Part shown: positions 1 to 8,682 of the stretch, one piece after another | Numbering within the stretch: position 1 is the stretch's first letter | Layout: every line of letters begins with the position of its first letter | From: Sphingobium sp. 15-1 | GTDB lineage: Bacteria > Pseudomonadota > Alphaproteobacteria > Sphingomonadales > Sphingomonadaceae | Direction: 5' to 3' | DNA length: 64,000 nt | Assembly: GCF_013375535.1 (NCBI RefSeq) | Contig: NZ_JABXJG010000002.1 | Location: 1,346,001-1,410,000, forward strand | The notes under the pieces: generated by a model | Seen by the model: the letters and a program-made list of their open reading frames with translations, nothing else | Told to the model about the DNA's origin: nothing | Database searches by the model: none | Position numbers and translations under genes: made by a program

Positions 1-327
1 GGGCGGGACAGAAAGGACAGCGTTCTGAGCGTCCAGGAAATCGTGCGCAAACTTGCCGCCGATCCGGCCCATGCGGTCGGCCTTCACGATCGCGGCCGCA
101 TCGCGGTGGGTTATAAGGCGGACCTGAACGTCATCGATTTCGACAAGCTTCGGCTGGAGCCGCCGCAGGTTCATCACGATTTACCAGCGGGCGGTAAACG
201 ATTGATGCAGGGAGCAAGCGGCTTTCGCGCCACCATCGTCAGCGGCGTGATTATCCAGCGCGACGGTGGGCCGACGGATGCGCTACCAGGGCGCCTTGTA
301 CGCGGGGCGCAGTCGGTCCCCGCATAG
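1..327 (+). CDS. Amidohydrolase family protein, C-terminal end (D-aminoacylase type), 5' partial
   Basis: The reading frame is open from the first base of the window and stops at 325-327, so only the last 108 residues are present. The sequence resembles the C-terminus of N-acyl-D-amino-acid deacylases and related amidohydrolases. It has the run GRIAVGYKADLNVIDFD, in which the barrel chain returns to the small beta domain, followed by HDLPAGGKR, GASGFRATIVSG and a closing LPGRLVRG. The catalytic metal site lies upstream of the window, so activity cannot be judged. The family hydrolyses N-acyl or cyclic amide bonds in the cytoplasm. It is followed by a TonB-dependent receptor and another amidohydrolase in the same direction, which suggests a small uptake and catabolism cluster. 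Confidence 0.85.
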   Translation, partial: GRDRKDSVLSVQEIVRKLAADPAHAVGLHDRGRIAVGYKADLNVIDFDKLRLEPPQVHHDLPAGGKRLMQGASGFRATIVSGVIIQRDGGPTDALPGRLVRGAQSVPA

Positions 328-385
328 TGGGCGATAGACCGATTTCCGAGCGATCGGGAATCGCTTCAGATTTATTGTGCCGCTT

Positions 386-406
386 CCTTCCACAAGCGCT
401 GGAAGG
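386..406 (+). terminator. Weak stem-loop after the amidohydrolase gene
   Basis: CCTTCC and GGAAGG pair across a 9-nt loop and are followed by TTTGTT, about 60 bases past the stop codon. The stem is short, so this is only a possible terminator. Confidence 0.3.
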
Positions 407-439
407 TTTGTTCTGGATTTTGAGAAGCGGTGCAATCCT

Positions 440-578
440 CAAGGTAAATGCCTGAAAATAAAATATGTTAAAAAATCATCTTATACATGATCTAAATAGT
501 AATCATATAAATATGATTGCAGAAAATATTCCATAAAATATTACTATTCATATAAATATTACATAGGAGGGTGAAGTT
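440..578 (+). promoter_or_regulatory. AT-rich leader of the TonB receptor with a perfect palindrome
   Basis: This stretch is strikingly AT-rich compared with the flanking genes. It holds a perfect 7-bp inverted repeat, AATCATA and TATGATT with a TAAA loop, at 501-518, and further AATATT repeats downstream. A strong ribosome binding site (GGAGG near 567) precedes the ATG at 579. The palindrome is a plausible operator for the receptor gene, but no regulator for it is visible here. Confidence 0.45.
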
Positions 579-2888
579 ATGGGAGATTTTCGGGGGGGCG
601 GACTGCGGCTGGCCTTGTGCGGATTTGCATTGATGATGCCGTTTGAAACTTTTGCACAGGGTGTCGATGAAATCATCGTGACGGCGCAGCGCCGGGAACA
701 GGCTTTGCAAGATGTTCCCGTTTCGGTTTCGGTCGCGACGGGAGCGAGTCTGGCAAAGCAGGGCATCATCTCTCTGGCAGACCTCAGCACGCGGCAACCG
801 AATCTGCGTATCGTTCAGGGATCGTCGGCGGATCAATTGCACATCCGAGGCACCGGGTCGGGTTATAATGGTGGTTTCGAACAATCTGTCGCGACTTTCG
901 TGGATGGCGTCTATCGCAGCCGGGCTCGTTCCACACGTCTTGCATTGTTCGACATCGAGCGCGTCGAAGTGCTGAAGGGGCCGCAGACTACCTTCTTCGG
1001 GGCTAACGCCATCGCAGGTGCGCTCAATATCACTACCAAGCACCCTGCCGACCACTTTGAACTTAACGCGCTTGCTCTCTATTCGCCGAGCGATGGGGAA
1101 TATAATACCGAACTGGGCGTGACGGTGCCGTTGTCGGACAGCTTGAGCCTACGCGCCGCCGGCCGGTTTTCCGGCATGGATGGTTATGTGAATTTCGATC
1201 GCGATGTCGATGGTCCACACCTTAATGATCGGCAGGGACGGATTTCGCTTGCCTGGAATCCCAGCGACAGGATCGAAATATTTGCGCGGTTTGATGCAGC
1301 GCGGATGCGCGACCGAGGCGCGTTTCCCATGGAAATCTACGGTTGCCCGCCAAAGGGACTGCCCGCAACGGGCATTTGCGCGGCTGCTATTGCGCAATTC
1401 GGACCCATTGATGACAAGATAGACTATCATTCCGATGGCGCTTTTTCCGGTCGATTCAACCTCAACATGCGTGAGGGGCTGATCAACAGCCGGATTGCCT
1501 TTGAAAGCTTCGACCTCATCCTGTCGACGGCCTATATCGACCAGAATCTGCGTGCGATCGTCGATACGGCGCCATTTCCCGGATTGTCGGTGACCGGAAC
1601 CGGGACAAGGGTGCCCGTCAACACCGGTGAGGACTATCAGCAGTTCAGCCAGGAGATCAGGCTGCAATCGACCGCCGATGGCCCGTTACAATATATGATC
1701 GGCGCCTATTATGAGCATGGCGATCTATTTACCGACACCTATACGGGCCTCTATCTTGCCAACCTTGCGGCTGCGGCACCGGCCTTTTTCCCCAATCGGA
1801 CGCCGATTGCGATTGATTGGAACTTTCATCAGAAATCCCAGACGATGTCCGGCTTTGCGTCGCTTACCTACAATCTGACGGACGCGCTGAGCATAAGCGG
1901 GGGTCTTCGTTATTCGCGCGTCAGGAAAAAAGCGAGCAGAAGTGCGCTAATGGGAACGGGCGGCCGGTTGTATGTCACGCCTGAAGACTTCGTCGCAGCG
2001 CCTGAAGCGGCGCAGCTTCTTCTGGCGCGCGCGGCGGCTGTCGATCGCTCGCAATTTGCGGCGCCGCGGCGGGTGGATTCGGAATGGATGCCGAGTGTCA
2101 ACCTGCGTTATGAATTCTCTCCCGATGTCATGGCCTATGCCTCCTTTTCGAAAGGATTCAAGGCGGGCGGTTATGGCTTCGTTTCGCCGGACACCTTCGA
2201 ACCGGAAACGGTCAAGGCCTATGAGGCGGGTCTGAAAGCCTATTGGTTCGGCCGTCGGCTGCTGACAAATATTGCCGTGTTCCGCAGCGACTATGACAAT
2301 CTTCAGGAATCGCAGAACATCACCACCGTAGCAGGCATCCCCTCGCTGGTTATCGGCAATGCGGCGAAATCGCGGGCCGAAGGCGTCGAGTTCTCCGGGC
2401 AATGGAAGGTCAGTTCCGCGCTCAATCTGTTTACGGAAGTCGCCTATCTCGATTCCAAATATGTGAGTTTCCCGAACGCCTCCTGCAATCCCATCCAGGC
2501 GGCCGGGCTGACTTCCTGCGTCCAGGACCTATCAGGACGACCGCGACCATTTGCATCGAAATGGTCGGGCAGTGCAGGAGGTGACGTGACCCTTCCTCTT
2601 GGTAATAGTCTGCAATTCGAAGCAGGTGCCGTTGCCTACTTCACAAGCAGCTTCTATTCACAATCCGTCCTGGGCGCCCCCGTCCGCCAACCCGCTTACG
2701 GCAAACTCGACCTGCGCGCCGGGCTGGGCGCGCCCGACGGGAACTGGAAATTTTCGATTATTGCCAAGAATGTTCTGAACCAGAAGACAGCGTCCTTCAG
2801 AAACTATGCATCGGGGACGTCAGGCACCGGCAGTGTTATCGCGGATAGGCCGCGCTCCATCGCGCTTCAACTCAGCTATTCCATGTAG
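579..2888 (+). CDS. TonB-dependent receptor (outer-membrane uptake)
   Basis: This 769-residue protein has the full layout of a sphingomonad TonB-dependent receptor. A signal peptide appears to end near FAQ at residues 25-27. It is followed by a TonB-box-like DEIIVTAQRREQ segment, a plug domain containing the conserved RVEVLKGPQ and NAIAGALNI motifs, and a long beta-barrel. It should import a small molecule across the outer membrane using TonB energy. The start is supported by a GGAGG box 9 bases upstream. The last residues are SYSM rather than the usual terminal aromatic, a small oddity. An amidohydrolase gene follows about 95 bases downstream on the same strand, suggesting a shared substrate, which cannot be named from sequence. 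Confidence 0.93.
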   Translation: MGDFRGGGLRLALCGFALMMPFETFAQGVDEIIVTAQRREQALQDVPVSVSVATGASLAKQGIISLADLSTRQPNLRIVQGSSADQLHIRGTGSGYNGGFEQSVATFVDGVYRSRARSTRLALFDIERVEVLKGPQTTFFGANAIAGALNITTKHPADHFELNALALYSPSDGEYNTELGVTVPLSDSLSLRAAGRFSGMDGYVNFDRDVDGPHLNDRQGRISLAWNPSDRIEIFARFDAARMRDRGAFPMEIYGCPPKGLPATGICAAAIAQFGPIDDKIDYHSDGAFSGRFNLNMREGLINSRIAFESFDLILSTAYIDQNLRAIVDTAPFPGLSVTGTGTRVPVNTGEDYQQFSQEIRLQSTADGPLQYMIGAYYEHGDLFTDTYTGLYLANLAAAAPAFFPNRTPIAIDWNFHQKSQTMSGFASLTYNLTDALSISGGLRYSRVRKKASRSALMGTGGRLYVTPEDFVAAPEAAQLLLARAAAVDRSQFAAPRRVDSEWMPSVNLRYEFSPDVMAYASFSKGFKAGGYGFVSPDTFEPETVKAYEAGLKAYWFGRRLLTNIAVFRSDYDNLQESQNITTVAGIPSLVIGNAAKSRAEGVEFSGQWKVSSALNLFTEVAYLDSKYVSFPNASCNPIQAAGLTSCVQDLSGRPRPFASKWSGSAGGDVTLPLGNSLQFEAGAVAYFTSSFYSQSVLGAPVRQPAYGKLDLRAGLGAPDGNWKFSIIAKNVLNQKTASFRNYASGTSGTGSVIADRPRSIALQLSYSM

Positions 2889-2983
2889 GCGCCGGGGCGA
2901 AGGCAAAGAGGGCGACTATTGTCTCGCGCTTTTTGCAGGCTCCCGGGAAAATTCTTTCTCTAGACGAACGAAGGAGAGTTAGG

Positions 2984-4102
2984 ATGGATTTTCCAGTTAT
3001 TTCCGCCGATTCCCATGTAACCGAACCACCTAATACCTATATCGACTATGCCGATCCCGATTTTCGTGATCGCGCGCCTCGTCTTGCTGAAGAGGAGGAG
3101 GGCGTGGCCTTCGATATCGAAGGTATGGGCAAGTTCCGTATCGCTGTGGCGGCGGGGGCAGGCATTCCGCCTGAACAGCGTACTGAACGCCTGAAGAACA
3201 TGTCCGATCTGCATCGTAGCGGATGGGATTCCCGCTATCGCTTGGAGGACCAGAAAAAAGACGGCGTGGCCGCCGAAATAATCTATCCTACTGTCGGCAT
3301 GATCCTGTGCAATCACCCGGATATCGATTTCAAGGTTGGCTGCTTCAACGCATATAATCGCTGGATCGCTGAATATTGCGCGTTTGCGCCCAATCACCTG
3401 CTTGGTGTCGGTCAGACAGCAATGCGAGCGCCACAGGAGGGGATCCGGGATATCGAGGCCATCAAGGCCGCCGGCCTGCGCGGCGTTATGATGCCGGGCG
3501 TGCCCGGCGTCGAAGATTATGATTCGCCGATCTACGATGATTTTTGGGCAGCTGCCGTCGAAAATGACGTTCCGCTCGCATTCCACATCCTCGCCGTCGG
3601 GGGGCATGAGTTCAAATATCGCGGCGAGAAGGTCAACATCTTTTCGATGGTGCTTCGCGGCGTGCAAGATGTCATTGGAATGATGATCTTTGGTGGCGTT
3701 TTTGAACGCCACCCAAAGCTCAAGATCGTCTGTGTCGAAGGCGATGCTGGATGGCTGCCCCATTGGGGTCATCGCTTGGATAGGGCCTACGTTGAGCATC
3801 GTCATCATCTTGGCAGTCGTGGGCTGACAAAGATGCCATCGGAGTATTTTTTCGAAAATATCTATTTCACATTTCAGGACGATCCGATTGCGTTTCGATG
3901 TGCGGACATGATGAATTGGAAGCGACTTATGTGGGCTAATGACTTCCCTCATTCGGACGCGACATGGCCGCACAGCCAGAAGATATTGGAAGAGCAAACA
4001 CGATGTGTCACGGAAGAACAGAAGCGAGCCATTCTTTGTGAGAATGCGGCAGATCTTTACAAGATCGATCTTACTGTTTTTGATAAGGCAATCGCCGTGT
4101 AG
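2984..4102 (+). CDS. Amidohydrolase-2 family (ACMSD-like) metal-dependent hydrolase/decarboxylase
   Basis: The 372-residue TIM-barrel protein belongs to the COG2159 amidohydrolase-2 group, which contains decarboxylases and hydrolases of aromatic or ring-cleaved acids. Near the N-terminus SADSHVTEP supplies the D-x-H metal ligand variant. FHILAVGGHE provides later histidines, and WANDFPHSDATWP near the C-terminus holds the conserved Asp and the DFPH motif. The start at 2984 is chosen because AAGGAG lies 8 bases upstream; an in-frame start at 2933 would add 17 unconvincing residues. Together with the receptor upstream it suggests catabolism of an imported aromatic-like compound. The exact substrate is unknown. 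Confidence 0.88.
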   Translation: MDFPVISADSHVTEPPNTYIDYADPDFRDRAPRLAEEEEGVAFDIEGMGKFRIAVAAGAGIPPEQRTERLKNMSDLHRSGWDSRYRLEDQKKDGVAAEIIYPTVGMILCNHPDIDFKVGCFNAYNRWIAEYCAFAPNHLLGVGQTAMRAPQEGIRDIEAIKAAGLRGVMMPGVPGVEDYDSPIYDDFWAAAVENDVPLAFHILAVGGHEFKYRGEKVNIFSMVLRGVQDVIGMMIFGGVFERHPKLKIVCVEGDAGWLPHWGHRLDRAYVEHRHHLGSRGLTKMPSEYFFENIYFTFQDDPIAFRCADMMNWKRLMWANDFPHSDATWPHSQKILEEQTRCVTEEQKRAILCENAADLYKIDLTVFDKAIAV

Positions 4103-4680
4103 AAGTGTATTGCCGGATAAATAATTCACCGGTACTTCGGAAGATTTAAGTATAGAAATGCAATCCAGATGGGTAAATATTACATTATAAAATTCAGGAA
4201 AAGAACGAATTTAATTATTGATACGATATAAAGGTGGTGTAAAGATCATTCATAAAATTAAAGCATGGTTCAATTAATTTGATTCGGAATGCGCTTATTA
4301 TTGTGAATATCTATTGATAAATCTAAAATTTATATCGAAATTGCAACGTGTCAGTACGGGGATAACCGGATATAAAGGTATTAACCTGCTAGATTTCACG
4401 GAAATGAAGGCCATCTCTATAGTGTATTTTATTGAAGATATTCTTGATGTTTCCGGTGAGCGGTCAGGCTACCGTTCGATCTTCTACACCTGGACGGAAA
4501 TTGGTGAGTGGACACCCTCTGTCATTGGGTGCCGATCTACCTTGTAGTCCGGCACCCAATGACAGAAGGTGTCCAGGTTAGTCGAGCGGCATTACTGGCG
4601 CCAGAGGTAGCGTCCGAGGTTAATTCCGTGAGCGAGTAATTAGAGGGGCCGGAATTCCAGAAATGGAGATCATGGCCTCT
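4103..4680. other. AT-rich gene-free stretch with a mobile-element scar
   Basis: No credible gene is visible. The first 380 bases are much richer in A and T than the surroundings, and the only open frame there (4314-4547) lacks a start with a ribosome binding site and resembles nothing recognised. From about 4500 the composition becomes GC-rich again, with a long inverted repeat and a possible transposase tail. Reading the minus strand upstream of the stop at 4592-4594 gives INLGRYLWRQ, which is reminiscent of the C-terminus of Tn3-family transposases. The region is best read as a junction between a catabolic segment and inserted DNA. Confidence 0.5.
4509..4575. repeat. 25-bp inverted repeat, one mismatch, 17-bp spacer
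   Basis: The left arm (4509-4533) and right arm (4551-4575) are complementary at 24 of 25 positions. They start TGGACACC and end GGGTGCC at the spacer. Such a tight pair could be two abutting ends of a transposable element left after deletion, or a strong cruciform. No complete element is attached. Confidence 0.6.
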
Positions 4681-5488
4681 TTACAGGCTTGTCAGGTCCA
4701 GGCGGGTGCGCAACTCGGCCAATTTCTCCTGACAGAGTTCGTTTACGACGGTTCCAAGAAGCTCGATACGTTCGGAGAGGTAAGTGAATTCCTCTTCGGT
4801 CATCTTGAAGTGATCGGAGTGTCGGGCCTTCACGTAGGCGTCCTTGAGTTTTAGAAAGCGCGCCTCGACCTTTCGAATTTCTCGTGGCCAGACATCAATC
4901 AGGCGCGGTGAAATCCGTTCTGCCAGGGAGCGTAGATACTTTAGATTATGACTATATGGCGTGTAGAAGGTGAAAACGAGAAGGATGCAGTAGTACAGCC
5001 GTTCACAAGCTTGCTGGAGATTGTAGGCTGCATCTGGATACCTGCCGTTCTCGTGACAATACTGAAATATCATCTTGGACGATATCGCAAGATCAAACCA
5101 TTGATCGAAATAACCTTGGGCCATGTCATAGGCTTGCTGCGGTGTTTTTGGCTTTGGCTTGTGAAGCTCACTATTGTCGGATTGGTAAAGCGCAATGCCA
5201 TCGCGCGCTATATCCATGAAGAAATATCGGCCATGAGCCAGGCCGTCGTTCACTTCCTGAAGCGTGTGAACAATGAAATTGACCGGCGCGCGCAAGCGAT
5301 TCAGGATCATGAATTCCCTATCAATGCGCTCGGCAGCCTTATCCCAATATTGGAGCCAATCCGTCAATTCCTTCTGGTTGACGATGACAAGGAGGTCGAA
5401 ATCCGAGCGATAGCCTCTCTCGGTGTGGGGCTCATGCACCCAGCGTCCGGTAGCATATGATCCGTAGAGAATTATCTTGAGGATGCGC
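4681..5488 (-). pseudogene. Nucleotidyltransferase-HEPN protein, C-terminal fragment (copy 1, split by IS66)
   Basis: This fragment carries residues from about position 43 to the end of the protein that is intact at 15309-16238. It retains the nucleotidyltransferase signature GSYATG and SDFDLLVIV (Gly-Ser and the Asp-x-Asp metal pair) and the whole helical HEPN half. The gene was cut by the IS66-type element at 5489-7210. A 9-bp repeat, AGGATGCGC, lies on each side (5480-5488 and 7211-7219), and removing the element together with one repeat restores the reading frame exactly (…R-I-L-K-I-I…). The open frame continues into the IS but that extension is meaningless. By eye, about 18 of some 30 differences from copy 2 fall in one 39-residue HEPN block. 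Confidence 0.85.
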
Positions 5489-7210
5489 GTAACCGGGGCA
5501 GATTCCCGGGCGTTCAGGCTGGGGCGTGCCGGACGAGGTCTGGTAGCCATTGGACGTGTGGTGCGCCGGGGACAGCGAAGCGGTCGCCGAGGAATTGGTA
5601 GAAAGAGATGCGCAGCTTGGCGCATGTCTTGAGCAGGCCAATCATGGTGTCGCGGGCGATCCTTCCGGCCTGGCTGACGGTGCCGCCGGAGATTTTGCGC
5701 TTGGTGACGAAGGCGCGGATATCGTTTTCCGAACCATTGGTGTGCAGGGGGATTTCCGGGCGCTCGAGGACGCGAAGCAACTGTGCCTTCTGGCGATGGA
5801 GGCGCGTGAGCAGCCGGTCGAGCATCACGTAACCGGTGCGCCTGGTGAAGATACGGTCGAAGCGGACCCGCAGGGCTCTGGCCCGTTTGGGATCGGGATA
5901 GCGCTGCCATGCCTTGAGGTCGGCATAAAGCCACCAGATCAGGGTGCGTTTGAGCTCGACGGCGTCACGATCTTTCTTCGAGCTGGGCTGGAGCTTGTGC
6001 ACCAGCCGCTCGCAATGGACCCAGCACAGAGCATGATTGTCTCCGACCCGGAACTGGCCGGCACCATCGGAGACGATCGCCGTGTCGCCCAGCAAGCCTT
6101 GTTCGCTGATGGCACCCCACAGGGCACTTTCGGTAGCGACCTTGACCGGATCGGGCTGGACGTTGAGCTTGTCGAAGTCCAGCGCCGCAAGGTGGGCAGC
6201 CCAGGCCTCGGCACAAGCGAAGCGCTTGTCACCATGGCTTGCAAGGGCATCGATCTGGGCCGCCGCCATGTTCATCTCGCGCATCCGGGCCACTGCCACG
6301 TCATTGACGACATGCTCGCTGCGCCCGGCCTGGAGCAGACCCAGAAAGGCGGCACGGGACTTGGACACGCCACTCCGGAACACCGCAAAGCGCTGGTCAC
6401 CCAGTTGCGTGACATAGCCATTGCGCCGGGCATGGGGAGCGCTGGTGTCATCGACGCTGATCCACCGGGCGGTCTCCAGTCCTGTGCGCAAAACGGCCTG
6501 ATCTTCAGCCACCAGGGCTTCAAGTCCCCTGCTCAGAAGACGGACAACTTGCCGCTTGGAGATTTGCAGGCCCATTCCGTTCAAGATGGCTGTCAGCCGT
6601 TCACTCGTCATCTGCCCCTGGAAGTGACCTGCGGCAATGAAGCGGCGAAGCTCGGAGCCAAAGCCACCCAGGATGCCCGGCGGCAGAGGCGCCAATATCC
6701 GCTCGCCCGTCGCCGCCTCCCAGCGTTCCCGGCGATAGCGGACCACCTCGACGCTGATCTTCAGATCCTGCACCAGCACGTCTTCGTAGCCGCGAAACCT
6801 CGATCCGGCAGGCGCATCCGCCTTCAGCTTCACTTCTGACGTTACAGCCAGCTTGTCACGCACCGATCCCCGGCCGCGTTTACGGCCTTTCTTGCTCTTC
6901 GGCTTCGATGTTGCCTGCTCCATCCCCGATGGCTTCGTCTTGAACTTCGGTCGCGGCGGCAGCCCTTTCAGCCGCGCGATCTCGTCCTTCAGGGCCGCAA
7001 TCTCGGCATCTTTCAGTGCTACTACCGCAGCATGCTCGTCCTGAGAATCCTGAAGCGACTTCACCTGCGCCGCCAGCGCACCAACCACACGGCGTAAATC
7101 GGCAAAACCGCCATCGTCGTCAGGGCCAGATCCACCGGGAGTCATCCAAAGTGTGAATCACAAACCGTGAAGCTTGAAAAGACCCCTGCACGGAAATTTG
7201 CCCCGCTTAC
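5489..7210 (-). mobile_element. IS66-family element, transposase-only type, 1722 bp
   Basis: Terminal inverted repeats begin GTAACCGGGGCA at 5489 and, on the other strand, GTAAGCGGGGCA at 7210. The element is bounded by the direct repeat AGGATGCGC; 8 bp is usual for IS66, and the ninth matching base may be chance. It contains only the large IS66 transposase and no TnpA or TnpB accessory genes, as in the ISBst12-like subgroup. It looks complete, and insertion inactivated the nucleotidyltransferase-HEPN gene. Confidence 0.9.
5514..7145 (-). CDS. IS66 family transposase
   Basis: This 543-residue transposase has an N-terminal coiled-coil segment (LKDAEIAALKDEIARLKGL, about residues 44-62) and a basic Lys/Arg-rich linker. 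A zinc-finger-like region is poorly conserved. The catalytic core starts near WISVDDTSAPHA and ends with the conserved LHTNGSENDIRAFVTKRKISGGT stretch typical of IS66 proteins. It acts in trans on the ends of its own element. Its stop lies 25 bases inside the left end. No frameshift is visible, so the element may still be active. Confidence 0.93.
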   Translation of the reverse strand: MTPGGSGPDDDGGFADLRRVVGALAAQVKSLQDSQDEHAAVVALKDAEIAALKDEIARLKGLPPRPKFKTKPSGMEQATSKPKSKKGRKRGRGSVRDKLAVTSEVKLKADAPAGSRFRGYEDVLVQDLKISVEVVRYRRERWEAATGERILAPLPPGILGGFGSELRRFIAAGHFQGQMTSERLTAILNGMGLQISKRQVVRLLSRGLEALVAEDQAVLRTGLETARWISVDDTSAPHARRNGYVTQLGDQRFAVFRSGVSKSRAAFLGLLQAGRSEHVVNDVAVARMREMNMAAAQIDALASHGDKRFACAEAWAAHLAALDFDKLNVQPDPVKVATESALWGAISEQGLLGDTAIVSDGAGQFRVGDNHALCWVHCERLVHKLQPSSKKDRDAVELKRTLIWWLYADLKAWQRYPDPKRARALRVRFDRIFTRRTGYVMLDRLLTRLHRQKAQLLRVLERPEIPLHTNGSENDIRAFVTKRKISGGTVSQAGRIARDTMIGLLKTCAKLRISFYQFLGDRFAVPGAPHVQWLPDLVRHAPA

Positions 7211-7341
7211 AGGATGCGCCCAAGCTTTCGCGGTCCCGTCGGTTCTCCGTGAGCGTCCTCGAATTCCTCGAAAAGGATCTGAACAACGCGATCCAATTCG
7301 CGGCGCTTGTTTGCGGGAAGATGATCGAGGTCCGTTTTCAT
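7211..7341 (-). pseudogene. Nucleotidyltransferase-HEPN protein, N-terminal fragment (copy 1)
   Basis: Starting from the ATG at 7341, this encodes MKTDLDHLPANKRRELDRVV and continues to GPRKLGRIL. It matches the first 44 residues of the intact copy at 15309-16238, with only three substitutions, and ends at the IS66 target-site repeat. The start codon lies 43 bases downstream of the RES gene stop, the same arrangement as in copy 2. Confidence 0.85.
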
Positions 7342-7384
7342 AAGTCTTTATCGCGTCAATTAGGCAACCATGGCCTATTACGGC

Positions 7385-7879
7385 CTATGGCTCAACATAG
7401 ATTTTGCCAAATTTCTGAGACAGTTTGGCGGCATCCGAGGGGAGGAAGGGGAGGTTGGTGTTGGGGCTCTCCGCGATTGACGAGGCGGCCCGATCAAAGA
7501 TGGCGACGCAATGCTGATTGTCGAAGCGTGACGTGTAAAGGATGCCGTCCGCGCTGGTGGTGGCATGGATGCGGGCGCTCACGGCCCAGGTCTTTGCATA
7601 GGCATCGCCATGAAGATCGGTGAATGAAAGGCCAAGCTTGGAAACTCCGCTGTTAACAAGGGGGTAAAGACGCAGGTGGCTGGTCACCAGCAATTCGCTT
7701 CGAACGCGCGCGTTCACTGCGGTGGAGAGCACAAATGGAATGTGGGGCGATCGGACCAGCGTCTCTCCGAACGCTGTCTCAAGCTTCCGGGCCGCATAGA
7801 GGAGCTTGAAACTGCCGTCGGGTGCGTCAAATCGGCCGTTCGGGTCCACGTCCGTCGGCCCGAAAAAGAGAGGGTGCAT
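7385..7879 (-). CDS. RES domain protein (NAD+-targeting toxin-like), copy 1
   Basis: The 164-residue product matches RES-domain proteins. It has PLFFGP then RFDAPDGSFKLLYAARKLE, with the conserved Arg and Tyr, GETL with the conserved Glu, and a C-terminal RFDNQHCVAIFDRAASSI segment with the conserved serine region. Characterised RES proteins are NAD+ phosphorylases, NADases or ADP-ribosyltransferases, usually toxins paired with an Xre/MbcA-type antitoxin; no such partner is visible. Instead the next gene encodes a nucleotidyltransferase-HEPN protein. The N-terminus is short for the family and there is no in-frame upstream start. A truncated IS481 transposase gene lies just upstream, so the true start or antitoxin may have been lost. 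Confidence 0.8.
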   Translation of the reverse strand: MHPLFFGPTDVDPNGRFDAPDGSFKLLYAARKLETAFGETLVRSPHIPFVLSTAVNARVRSELLVTSHLRLYPLVNSGVSKLGLSFTDLHGDAYAKTWAVSARIHATTSADGILYTSRFDNQHCVAIFDRAASSIAESPNTNLPFLPSDAAKLSQKFGKIYVEP

Positions 7880-7922
7880 TGCGGATCGAGGAGCGCGCTT
7901 TGTCGCTTGTTGATGAGGTTTC

Positions 7923-8140
7923 GTGATGGTGCAGATACATCTCCAAGCCCGGACCCCGCCTGTTGTGCGGGCGGAAATCGCCCGCTCGGCTGAGCCCGCC
8001 AGTGTCGTGGCCAGGCGCTATGGCATCAGCGACGAATGGTCCGCAGGTGGCGGAAACGTGGAGACCAGGCGGTCCTGGATCGCTCAAGCTCGCACCTTCG
8101 TCTGGCCTGGTCCTCTCAGATCTCTACAGAGAAGTCGGGG
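7923..8140 (+). pseudogene. IS481-family transposase, N-terminal remnant with frameshift
   Basis: Codons from 7923 give QIHLQARTPPVVRAEIARS and then EPASVVARRYGISDE, the N-terminal helix-turn-helix of IS481-type transposases. At about 8037 the homology jumps to another frame and continues VRRWRKRGDQAVLDRSSS up to about 8140. The catalytic domain is absent. This is a dead remnant lying between the RES gene and the thioesterase gene, with nothing else recognisable as far as 8208. Confidence 0.7.
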
Positions 8141-8208
8141 GCGAGCGGAGGCTACGAAGGTGGAGCTGGAAAGTCCGGTTGAGCATGTCTGAAAGGATGT
8201 GCTTTCGT

Positions 8209-8682
8209 TCATGTTGAACTAGTAGTAGCCATAAACTCGATTGGGAAAATGAGCAGCGTTGACGTCGCGGAGGCGCAGAGACGTCCTTGGGAATCGACTA
8301 GCTTCGCTTCTGAGAAAGCGACACGACGACCGAGCGTCACCAGTTTGCCCTCCGCACGCACCGGTCCGCTTTGCTCGCTCAAGGCACGATGATAGGCAAC
8401 TTTCAATTCCAGCGTCGTGTAGCCTTGACCTGCCGGAAGGCTCGAATGCACCGCGCACCCGCAGGCGCTGTCAAGGAGCGTCGCCGCGTAACCACCATGC
8501 ACCGAGCCGATGGGATTGAAGACCTTGCGCGTGGGCGCTCCCTCGAACACGACACGGCCGCGCTCCAGTTCGATGAGGGCGAAGTCAAGCGTTTCGCCAA
8601 TCGGCGGTTGGATATTGGCTTTCATTAATGCTGCAAGCTGGTCGTGCCCGTCGAGGCCGGCCGCGCTTTCGAGAATATTCAT
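8209..8682 (-). CDS. PaaI-family hotdog-fold thioesterase
   Basis: The 157-residue protein has the PaaI/4HBT hotdog signature NPIGSVHGGYAATLLDSACG, with the conserved His-Gly-Gly and acidic residue, followed by a long strand region TTLELKVAYHRAL. Such enzymes hydrolyse acyl-CoA thioesters, often aromatic or side-product CoA esters. Its ATG overlaps the stop of the TetR regulator gene upstream (ATGA), so the two are translationally coupled and probably autoregulated together. It is the likely enzymatic partner of the divergent redox operon, though the substrate is not evident. Confidence 0.9.
   Translation of the reverse strand: MNILESAAGLDGHDQLAALMKANIQPPIGETLDFALIELERGRVVFEGAPTRKVFNPIGSVHGGYAATLLDSACGCAVHSSLPAGQGYTTLELKVAYHRALSEQSGPVRAEGKLVTLGRRVAFSEAKLVDSQGRLCASATSTLLIFPIEFMATTSST

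Noticed and set aside
2960..4129. Minus-strand frame opposite the ACMSD-like amidohydrolase
   Set aside because: The plus strand has a ribosome binding site and conserved metal-ligand motifs; the minus frame matches nothing.
4314..4547. Small frame in the AT-rich gap
   Set aside because: No ribosome binding site, no recognisable similarity, and it reads into the inverted repeat.
5550..6839. Plus-strand frame across the IS66 transposase
   Set aside because: It is antisense to an intact transposase with conserved family motifs.
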